From positions 1 through 64,000 of the forward strand of contig CANKZG010000007.1 in the NCBI GenBank assembly GCA_947488435.1: a stretch of DNA of 64,000 nt. The letters are read 5' to 3'. The position numbers and the translations under genes are program-made. The notes beneath the pieces were generated by a model, which worked only from the letters and a program-made list of their open reading frames with translations, ran no database searches and was not told where the DNA came from. Origin of the DNA: an uncultured Flavobacteriaceae bacterium (GTDB taxonomy: Bacteria > Bacteroidota > Bacteroidia > Flavobacteriales > Flavobacteriaceae). Shown here piece after piece: positions 57,334-64,000 of the stretch (positions are counted from its first letter, which is position 1; each line of letters begins with the position of its first letter).

Positions 57334-57900
57334 TTATACCAATGTCAATAGTTCTTCAGCATTTACAATAGTAGCAAATTCTTCTCTCAAATTAGCTAAG
57401 GTTGTTTGATGGATCATTTCAGCAGAGTAGGTTTCCCCATTTATTCCTATGCGATCAAAGGTAGCAGTGGCATCTGCAACCAAATAGGTTTCGTACCCAA
57501 GATTACCAGCCATTCTAGTTGTAGTAGAAATACAGTGATTTGTAGTAAGACCAACAATAACTACACTTTTTATCCCTGCCTTATCCAATTGTTCTTGAAG
57601 ATCTGTTCCGATAAAAGCACTGTTCACATCTTTAGTCATGCTCACTTCTCCCGAAATAGGTTTTGCCAACTCATGAAATTCAAAACCAGGATGTGATTTA
57701 TGAAGCTTAGAGTCTGGATTTTGAGAACTATGGCGAATATGAAAAATCGGCAAATTCAATGTTCGCCATTTTTCAAGTAGCATAGCTGCTTTTACTTCCG
57801 CATCTTTATTGTTTCGATTTCCACCCCAAAAGTCTTCGTCTTCAAAGCCTTTCTGTATATCAACCAGCAACAATGCTGTATTTTTATCACTCAATTTCAT
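57334..57900 (-). CDS. Isochorismatase-like cysteine hydrolase
   Basis: A 188-residue isochorismatase-fold hydrolase with an intact catalytic triad: Asp 14 in LLVDIQKGF, Lys 90 in MTKDVNSAF and Cys 123 in LTTNHCISTT. The family includes nicotinamidases and N-carbamoyl amide hydrolases; metal-binding residues of nicotinamidase are not obvious, so the substrate remains open. It is convergent with the ACBP gene. Confidence 0.9.
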   Translation of the reverse strand: MKLSDKNTALLLVDIQKGFEDEDFWGGNRNNKDAEVKAAMLLEKWRTLNLPIFHIRHSSQNPDSKLHKSHPGFEFHELAKPISGEVSMTKDVNSAFIGTDLQEQLDKAGIKSVVIVGLTTNHCISTTTRMAGNLGYETYLVADATATFDRIGINGETYSAEMIHQTTLANLREEFATIVNAEELLTLV

Positions 57901-58142
57901 ATCGCAATTTAAGATATAATTCCATATTATTGGTGACTAATATTATTGAATCTAATTGCTTAGATTCATCAATTATTCTTTAATTTTTACCAAGTCAAAA
58001 AGGGGAATTCTTATTTTCAAGTACTTCTGGTATCTCGACATAGATTTATCCACCTTTTCCAAGAAACTTGCGCAAGAGACAAATCGCATTAAGCATGGGT
58101 TGCTTGGCAATCATTTGCTCTTCGGTACACTCCAACGGTCGC
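57901..58142. other. Spacer between valS and the isochorismatase gene with an unexplained stretch
   Basis: TGAATCTAA-TTGC-TTAGATTCA (57947-57968) is a perfect 9-bp hairpin without a T-tract, possibly marking the valS mRNA end. The adjoining 58000-58142 part looks richer in G and C than most intergenic DNA here and has open short frames on the minus strand in two phases. None has a convincing start, so no gene is called. It could be a remnant or a small RNA. Confidence 0.4.
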
Positions 58143-60773
58143 TTACACTAGACTAGCTAAGCTTTTTTCTAAAGTTACAATTTTAGCTTCGGCATCAGCT
58201 GCTTTTTTGCGTTCCATGGCAACTACTTGTTCAGGAGCATTAGAAACAAAACGTTCATTTCCCAGCTTTTTTTGTACCGATATTAAAAACCCTCGAGTGT
58301 ATTTTAATTCCTCTTCAATTTTTTGTATTTCTCCTGCGATATCAATAGCACCACCAATTGGAATGAAATATTCATTACTTTTTACACGAAAAGATAGCGC
58401 TCCATCTACAACCGCATCTACTATGTTAATCTCAGAAACTCTAGTAAGCTTTTGGATAACTACATTCCACAAACTTCCAGATTTTTCTTTATCCAGAACT
58501 GCCAAGACTAGTTCCTCTTTCATTGGAATGTTTTTCTCTTTTCGAATAGTTCGTATTCCAGAAATTATTTCTGCAGCAAAGTTAAATTCAGCTATAAGTT
58601 CTTTATCCACCTCTTTTTGCAAAGGCCATTGAGCAATAATCAAAGCTTCCTTTGGACTTCGCTCGGAAATACGTTGCCAAATTTCTTCCGTTAAAAAAGG
58701 CATAAACGGGTGTAAAATTTTCAAATTCTGCTCGAAAAGACCCAATACAGCTTTGTAAGTAGTGCTATCTATCGGCTGTTGGTATGAAGGTTTTACAATC
58801 TCTAGAAGCCACGAACAGAAATCATCCCATATTAATTTATATATCGCCATTAGCGCATCTGAAATCCTGTATTTTGCGAAATGATCTTCAATTTCACTTA
58901 ATGCAGCATTAAATTTGCTGGTATACCACATTATACCAAGTTTAGCCGCCTCCGGCTGCTCCAGATCTTTCACTTCCCAACCTTTTACCAAGCGAAATGC
59001 ATTCCAAATTTTATTGGCAAAGTTCTTTCCTTGTTGACATAAAGCTTCATCGAACATTAAATCATTTCCCGCTGCAGAACTCAGCAATAATCCAACTCGC
59101 ACTCCATCTGCACCATATTCTTCCATAAGCTTTAATGCATCGGGAGAATTGCCAAGTTGTTTAGACATTTTACGCCGTTGTTTATCACGAACTAAACCTG
59201 TCAGGTATACATTTTCATATGGGCGTTCGTCTCTAAATTCATAACCTGCAATAATCATTCGTGCAACCCAGAAAAATAAGATATCAGGACCGGTTACCAA
59301 ATCATTGGTCGGATAATAGTAACTCACTTCCTCGTTTTCGGGTTTCAATATTCCCCCAAAAACACTAATAGGCCATAACCACGATGAAAACCAGGTATCC
59401 AAAACATCTTCATCTTGTCTCAAATCAGTCAGACGAAGGTCCTCATTTGCCGATTTAGATTTTGCCAATTTTAAAGCTTCTTCCGGGGTGTTAGCAACCA
59501 CAAAATCATTTTGCCCATTACCGTAGTAATATGCTGGAATTTGCTGTCCCCACCAAAGCTGTCTGGAAATATTCCAATCTCGAATGTTCTCCATCCAGTG
59601 ACGGTAGGTATTTTCGAATTTCTTAGGATATAAGTTAATGGTGTCTTCCTCTAAAACCGCTTTTATTGCTGGCTTTACCAAATCTTCCATTTTTAAAAAC
59701 CACTGATCCGATAAACGAGGCTCAATAATAGCCTTAGTCCGCTCAGAAGTTCCTACTTTATGCATATGGCTTTCCTGTTTTACCAGTACCCCGATTTCCT
59801 TTAGCTCATTAACAATAGCCTTTCTAACTTTAAAACGATCTTGACCTTCATAATGTAATCCATATGCATTGAGGGACGCGTCGGCATTAAAAATATCAAT
59901 AGTTTCTAGTCCATGTTTTTCACCCAAAGCCATATCATTGATATCATGAGCTGGCGTAACTTTTAAACATCCGGTACCAAATTCAACATCTACGTAAGTG
60001 TCTTCGATAATAGGAATACCGCGATTAGCGATAGGCACCACTGCACGCTTCCCTTTTAAATGCTTATACCGTTCATCATTAGGATTGATGCAAATTGCAG
60101 TATCTCCTAAAATGGTTTCAGGCCGTGTTGTTGCAATTGTAACGGTTTCATCACTACCATCGATTGCATAGGATAAATAATAGAGTGCTCCCTGTTTTTC
60201 CTCATAAATCACCTCTTCGTCAGAAAGTGTAGTTTGCGCTTCCGGATCCCAATTTACCATCCGATAACCTCGATAAATAAGTCCTTTTTGAAACAAATCC
60301 ACAAAAACCTTAATAACAGAGGCTGACATATCGTCATCCATAGTAAATTTAGTCCGATCCCAGTCGCAGGAACATCCAAGTTTTTTTAATTGTTCGAGAA
60401 TTACACCACCATATTCATTAGTCCAGTCCCATGCATGTTTTAAAAATTCTTCTCTACTCAAATCTCCTTTTTGAATCCCTTGCGTTTTTAACTTGGCTAC
60501 TACCTTAGCTTCCGTTGCTATAGAAGCATGGTCCATTCCGGGAACCCAACAGGCATTTTTCCCTAAAAGACGCGCTCTTCGTATCAAAACATCTTGAATC
60601 GTGTTGTTAAGCATATGTCCCATATGCAATACACCAGTGACATTAGGAGGAGGTATTACAATAGTATAGGGCTCTCTTTCATCTGGTTTGGAATGAAAAT
60701 ACCCATGTTCCAACCAATAGCTATACCATTGATTTTCTGATGTTTGAGATTCATATTTTGAAGGAATATCCAT
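58143..60773 (-). CDS. valS: Valyl-tRNA synthetase
   Basis: ValRS charges tRNA-Val. The 876-residue class I enzyme has HIGH-type HMGH (residues 50-53 in PPNVTGVLHMGHMLN), the editing domain with TTRPETILGDTAICINP, a KMSKS-type KMSKQLGNSPD, an anticodon-binding domain and a C-terminal coiled coil ending EAKIVTLEKSLASLV. It appears monocistronic. The DUF1573 gene upstream runs in the other direction. Confidence 0.98.
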   Translation of the reverse strand: MDIPSKYESQTSENQWYSYWLEHGYFHSKPDEREPYTIVIPPPNVTGVLHMGHMLNNTIQDVLIRRARLLGKNACWVPGMDHASIATEAKVVAKLKTQGIQKGDLSREEFLKHAWDWTNEYGGVILEQLKKLGCSCDWDRTKFTMDDDMSASVIKVFVDLFQKGLIYRGYRMVNWDPEAQTTLSDEEVIYEEKQGALYYLSYAIDGSDETVTIATTRPETILGDTAICINPNDERYKHLKGKRAVVPIANRGIPIIEDTYVDVEFGTGCLKVTPAHDINDMALGEKHGLETIDIFNADASLNAYGLHYEGQDRFKVRKAIVNELKEIGVLVKQESHMHKVGTSERTKAIIEPRLSDQWFLKMEDLVKPAIKAVLEEDTINLYPKKFENTYRHWMENIRDWNISRQLWWGQQIPAYYYGNGQNDFVVANTPEEALKLAKSKSANEDLRLTDLRQDEDVLDTWFSSWLWPISVFGGILKPENEEVSYYYPTNDLVTGPDILFFWVARMIIAGYEFRDERPYENVYLTGLVRDKQRRKMSKQLGNSPDALKLMEEYGADGVRVGLLLSSAAGNDLMFDEALCQQGKNFANKIWNAFRLVKGWEVKDLEQPEAAKLGIMWYTSKFNAALSEIEDHFAKYRISDALMAIYKLIWDDFCSWLLEIVKPSYQQPIDSTTYKAVLGLFEQNLKILHPFMPFLTEEIWQRISERSPKEALIIAQWPLQKEVDKELIAEFNFAAEIISGIRTIRKEKNIPMKEELVLAVLDKEKSGSLWNVVIQKLTRVSEINIVDAVVDGALSFRVKSNEYFIPIGGAIDIAGEIQKIEEELKYTRGFLISVQKKLGNERFVSNAPEQVVAMERKKAADAEAKIVTLEKSLASLV

Positions 60774-60919
60774 TTTTGGAACAGTTTTTGGTAAACCCTT
60801 GTGGGCATTATTTTATTTTTAAATGATGTCGTAGTGAATTTTTAACTTTCTTAAGCCTTATTGGTACAAGAAAAAAATACGAAACAAAAATAAGTAACGT
60901 TATAACATAATAAAAGAAT

Positions 60920-60951
60920 TTTGGAAGATGATCCAAAAACATTTAAATTTG
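60920..60951 (+). promoter_or_regulatory. Promoter of the DUF1573 gene
   Basis: TTTG (60920-60923), 20 bases, then TAAATTTG (60944-60951) match both promoter elements of Bacteroidota without mismatch. The predicted start is about 15 bases before the ATG at 60972. An in-frame TTG at 60921 lies inside the -33 element and cannot be the start codon. Confidence 0.7.
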
Positions 60952-60971
60952 ATGTTCACCCAAAACTAAAT

Positions 60972-61373
60972 ATGATGAAAAAAATAGTATTTCTATGCTT
61001 TGTTGGCCTACTAAGTTTTAGCATTAGCGCTCAAGAAAGTACGGCGACGGCAAAAATTAAATTTAAGTCAGAAACCATTAACTACGGAGAAATAGCAAAA
61101 GGAAGCGATGGTGTTCGCGTATTTGAGTTTACAAATACGGGAAATGCGCCTTTAATAATTAGCAAAGTAAGTTCAAGCTGTGGGTGTACAATCCCTAAAA
61201 AACCAGAAGATCCCATTTTACCTGGAGCTGTTGGTGAGATTCAAGTAAAATACGACACGAATCGAGTAGGACACATTAGAAAAGCAATCACTGTGATTTC
61301 TAATGCAGATACGCCAACTAAGGTTTTAAAAATAAAAGGAGAAGTAAAAGCTCCGGATGGAGGAACTAGGTAA
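60972..61373 (+). CDS. DUF1573 domain protein, secreted
   Basis: A 133-residue exported protein with signal peptide (KIVFLCFVGLLSFSISAQ) and one DUF1573 domain, an Ig-like beta sandwich. The core NYGEIAKGSDGVRVFEFTN, LIISKVSSSCGCTIPKKP with its CGC motif, and the end strand TPTKVLKIKGEVK are typical. Such proteins are common on Bacteroidota surfaces, with no defined function. It has its own consensus promoter and a terminator. Confidence 0.9.
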   Translation: MMKKIVFLCFVGLLSFSISAQESTATAKIKFKSETINYGEIAKGSDGVRVFEFTNTGNAPLIISKVSSSCGCTIPKKPEDPILPGAVGEIQVKYDTNRVGHIRKAITVISNADTPTKVLKIKGEVKAPDGGTR

Positions 61374-61392
61374 ATTGATCATTTATATGTGT

Positions 61393-61421
61393 AAAGCGCT
61401 GACTTAGTTAGCGCTTTTTTT
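61393..61421 (+). terminator. Terminator after the DUF1573 gene
   Basis: AAAGCGCTGAC (61393-61403), loop TTA, GTTAGCGCTTT (61407-61417) forms an 11-bp stem with one G-T pair, followed by T residues to 61421. It lies 20 bases after the stop and also reaches the stop codon of the convergent protease gene. Confidence 0.9.
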
Positions 61422-62757
61422 ATTCAAATACTTTTTTGAGCACAAAGGTGCGGGTAATATCTTGCCCTTCACGTTCTATAAGTAAACGTATAGTCTTTCC
61501 AGCTCTTCTGTTTAGCATTTCAGTTATTTCCTGAATTTTGTGCGTATGAATACTTTTGCCATTTACTGCTAAGATAAGATCTCCTTGTTTAAGCCCCGCC
61601 AAATCTGCAGGACTACCAGCTCGAATACCTGATACAATGATTTCAGGCACCACGCTTAATCTTGTGGTACTGCCGAGTAGAATTTGCACATCACCAAATT
61701 CTCGATGCTCATTTCGAACTACTCCGTTTGAATTTGCAATGCGTTCGGCAATATATCGCACTCCACCGTGTTGGAGTTCTATTCCACTTAAATTGTAATG
61801 AAATGGAGTTTTAAAATTACCGTTTTTACGTAACGTTATCTGATCTCTAGAATAGTCAAAAATAATATTGAAGCGCTTGAGCACTTCTCCTCCTAAACTA
61901 CCATTTCTTCCCGATAAGTCCTTTAAAGACTTAAACGAAGTTATATCGGGAAAGGCAACTTTGGCATCAGGCAATGAAAAATTTCCAATTCGCAAACCAT
62001 GTACTTTACTACGTTTACCAAAAATATCACCATTCAAACCTTTTCCTAGAAAGTCATCATAGTTGTTAGCTGGAATTCCTATACCTTGATCAACATTTTT
62101 CAATAGCCATATGGCATCACTACTTCCGGTATCTAATAACAACTTCACAGGAACTTCGCGATCATCTTGTACATAAACCCCTGCATCTACATAGGCCTTA
62201 CTCCTTCGAATTACTAGTGGAAGTGTTTCTGATTTTTTGCTCTTTTTATATTTGTAGTGTTTCGGGTCATAAAATTTAATCGTTTTTTTCGCGTAATTAA
62301 GATCAACAACAAAGTCTCGAAAAAGATTATAACCAATAATTCCATGTACTGGAATACCCAAAGTAGGCGAAAGATTCATTCCCTTATCTAAAATAACATA
62401 GAGCAATTGATCTTTATTACTAATGTTTTTTATTTTAATGGTATTTCCTAAAGACTTCAATGCCTTTATTGGCTCACCTGAACCAAGTCCATTAATTGTC
62501 ACTTCAGAAACGTCCTTTATTTGTACGGAATCTTTATCTGATAAATTAAAAAGAATGGGGCGGGTAACACCTGTATCGAGAATAAAGGAAAGTTTTGCTC
62601 CGTTCAGTTCTACAGGAATAATAATAAGATTATTAATAAGCTTAAAATTTACCTTTTGCACTTCCTGACCGCTAGGTAATTTAAACCCTTGCGAAATTCC
62701 AAACAGCGGAATACTAAATACAACAAATAGTATTATGAATCTTAAAATTTTAGGCAA
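61420..62757 (-). CDS. Retropepsin-like aspartic protease with PDZ domain, exported
   Basis: A 445-residue protein with a signal segment (ILRFIILFVVFSIPLFGISQ), two aspartic protease half-sites and a C-terminal PDZ domain. The active Asp-Thr-Gly sites are FILDTGVTRP (Asp 61) and LLLDTGSSDAIWL (about 210). The PDZ is near residues 345-430 with GIRAGSPADLAGLKQGDLILAVNGK. This architecture resembles the aspartyl-PDZ proteins of Bacteroidota and would act in the periplasm or at the surface. The substrate is unknown. Confidence 0.88.
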   Translation of the reverse strand: MPKILRFIILFVVFSIPLFGISQGFKLPSGQEVQKVNFKLINNLIIIPVELNGAKLSFILDTGVTRPILFNLSDKDSVQIKDVSEVTINGLGSGEPIKALKSLGNTIKIKNISNKDQLLYVILDKGMNLSPTLGIPVHGIIGYNLFRDFVVDLNYAKKTIKFYDPKHYKYKKSKKSETLPLVIRRSKAYVDAGVYVQDDREVPVKLLLDTGSSDAIWLLKNVDQGIGIPANNYDDFLGKGLNGDIFGKRSKVHGLRIGNFSLPDAKVAFPDITSFKSLKDLSGRNGSLGGEVLKRFNIIFDYSRDQITLRKNGNFKTPFHYNLSGIELQHGGVRYIAERIANSNGVVRNEHREFGDVQILLGSTTRLSVVPEIIVSGIRAGSPADLAGLKQGDLILAVNGKSIHTHKIQEITEMLNRRAGKTIRLLIEREGQDITRTFVLKKVFE

Positions 62758-62908
62758 ATCTCTCGAAGTTAAATGATTATCTTACTTAAATATAGCCAAT
62801 AAATAGCAGAATTACTATAGGATTAACAAAATTTAAAGACATAAATATGCGGCCTCACTATTGTTTTCTCCCATTTGATTTCCCATTTTTGTGAAAAATT
62901 AATTTCAA

Positions 62909-64000
62909 ATGCCAGTACTATCTCAAAAAGGTAAGGCAATGCCTGAATCCCCGATACGAAAATTAGTTCCATTTGCTGAGGCAGCTAAAGCAAGAGGAGT
63001 TTCGGTAATTCATTTGAACATTGGGCAACCTGACATTAAAACACCGCAAATAGCTTTAGATGCTGTGCGAAACAATACTATTTCAGTATTGGCCTATAGC
63101 AGAACGGAGGGTTCTGAAGTCTATAGAGAAAAATTAGCGAACTACTACAAAAAGTATCATATCGATGTAAATGCTAAGCATATCATTGTAACTACAGGGG
63201 GTTCTGAGGCCCTTGCTTTTGTTATGGGAAGTATTGCAGATACGAATGACGAAATCATAATTCCAGAGCCATTTTATGCTAATTACAATGGTTTCGCCAC
63301 GGCGTCAGGCGTTAAAGTTGTTCCTGTAGTTTCTAAAATTGAAAATAATTTCGCCCTTCCTCCTATTGCTGAGTTTGAAAAATTAATCACTCCAAGGACT
63401 AAGGCTATTCTTATTTGTAACCCCGGAAATCCAACAGGGTATTTATATAGTACTGAAGAACTTAAATTGTTGGCAAGCTTAGTCAAAAAGCATGATCTTT
63501 TTTTAGTTGCTGATGAGGTGTATCGCGAATTTGCATATGACGGTAAACAACATTATTCCATTTTAAGAGAACCTGGTCTAGAAGCACATGCAATTGTTGT
63601 GGATTCGGTATCCAAACGCTATAGTATGTGCGGAGCACGCATTGGCTGTCTGGTTTCTAAAAATCCCGAAATCATCCAAACTGCGTTAAAATTTGCCCAA
63701 GCTCGACTTTCACCACCTACCTATGCACAAATAGCAAGTGAAGCCGCTTTGGAAACCCCTCAAAGCTATTTCGATGAGGTAAGAGAAGCCTATGTAGAAC
63801 GCAGAAACATATTGGTTTCTGAATTGGAACAAATTGAAGGTGTAAAAGTAGCTAAACCTAGCGGTGCGTTTTATTGTATTGCAGAACTACCTATTACAGA
63901 TGCAGACCATTTTGCGCAATGGTTGCTGGAGGAATTTACTTTAAATAATGAAACGGTTATGATTGCTCCCGCAGGCGGTTTTTATGCTACATCTGGTCTT
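62909..64000 (+). CDS. Class I/II pyridoxal-phosphate aminotransferase (3' end cut off)
   Basis: The frame is open from an ATG at 62909 to the end of the window (364 codons), so the last part is missing. The N-terminus SPIRKLVPFAEAAKARG, the NIGQPDIKTP motif, ICNPGNPTG (cofactor contact), VADEVYREF, and the PLP lysine site VDSVSKRYSMCGARIG (Lys 236) identify an aspartate-type class I aminotransferase. The exact amino acid specificity is not resolved. It is divergent from the protease gene. Confidence 0.93.
   Translation, partial: MPVLSQKGKAMPESPIRKLVPFAEAAKARGVSVIHLNIGQPDIKTPQIALDAVRNNTISVLAYSRTEGSEVYREKLANYYKKYHIDVNAKHIIVTTGGSEALAFVMGSIADTNDEIIIPEPFYANYNGFATASGVKVVPVVSKIENNFALPPIAEFEKLITPRTKAILICNPGNPTGYLYSTEELKLLASLVKKHDLFLVADEVYREFAYDGKQHYSILREPGLEAHAIVVDSVSKRYSMCGARIGCLVSKNPEIIQTALKFAQARLSPPTYAQIASEAALETPQSYFDEVREAYVERRNILVSELEQIEGVKVAKPSGAFYCIAELPITDADHFAQWLLEEFTLNNETVMIAPAGGFYATSGL

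Noticed and set aside
57956-58156. Plus-strand open frame of 66 codons between the isochorismatase and valS genes
   Set aside because: It overlaps the valS 3' end on the other strand, and the composition does not look coding.

Overview
This AT-rich window looks like housekeeping chromosome from a marine-type member of the Flavobacteriaceae (Bacteroidota). The evidence is protein content: 1270-residue RpoB and 1432-residue RpoC, DUF3467 and DUF2851 proteins, a thrombospondin type 3 repeat surface protein, an AGCS symporter, and trp genes split as trpE-G-D-C-F-B-A. Signals agree: almost no Shine-Dalgarno sequences, and recurrent promoter elements of the Bacteroidota type (TTTG, about 20 bases, TAnnTTTG).

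Layout. 1-1058: 5' part of a surface repeat protein (minus). 1465-3054: prfC (plus). 3102-16875: one long minus-strand expression locus, read from the right as tRNA-Thr(TGT), tRNA-Tyr, tRNA-Gly, tRNA-Thr(GGT), tuf, tRNA-Trp, secE, nusG, rplK, rplA, rplJ, rplL, rpoB, rpoC, then a DUF3467 gene. 16977-18504: hpf, xerC and rpsU. 18599-18901: a triple 85-bp tandem repeat made from the 3' end of an acyl-CoA dehydrogenase gene. 18854-26783: minus-strand metabolism, transport, a K+ channel, and thiol-redox lipoproteins. 26881-28594: MarR regulator with its putative reductase target, and a YceI protein. 28632-35810: the complete trp operon with a Trp-codon leader peptide and attenuator. 35843-44176: peptidase, glycosylase-like protein, TPR protein, PEP carboxylase, YaaA, RluD and a PASTA protein. 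44278-50104: ddl, coaD, a sensor kinase/receiver pair and an M14 peptidase. 50110-57321: NUDIX, pyrE, birA, rsfS, ftsH, LUD protein, cdsA, psd and an acyl-CoA-binding protein. 57334-64000: isochorismatase-like protein, valS, DUF1573 protein, retropepsin/PDZ protein and a truncated class I aminotransferase.

How it works together. Most of the window serves translation and transcription: tRNAs, EF-Tu, ribosomal proteins, RNA polymerase, RF3, bS21, hibernation factor, RsfS, RluD and ValRS. The trp operon carries every enzyme from chorismate to tryptophan and appears to be attenuated by ribosome stalling. The ftsH-cdsA-psd-acyl-CoA-binding cluster links membrane proteolysis to phospholipid synthesis.

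No CRISPR array, insertion sequence, prophage or classical defence system was found. The most unusual features are regulatory. rpsU carries the one strong Shine-Dalgarno sequence noticed. Terminators and promoters are nested at two sites. The trp leader ORF begins almost at the predicted transcription start. A MarR gene has three alternating operator half-sites over its -7 element, and the 85-bp repeats carry a hairpin in each unit.
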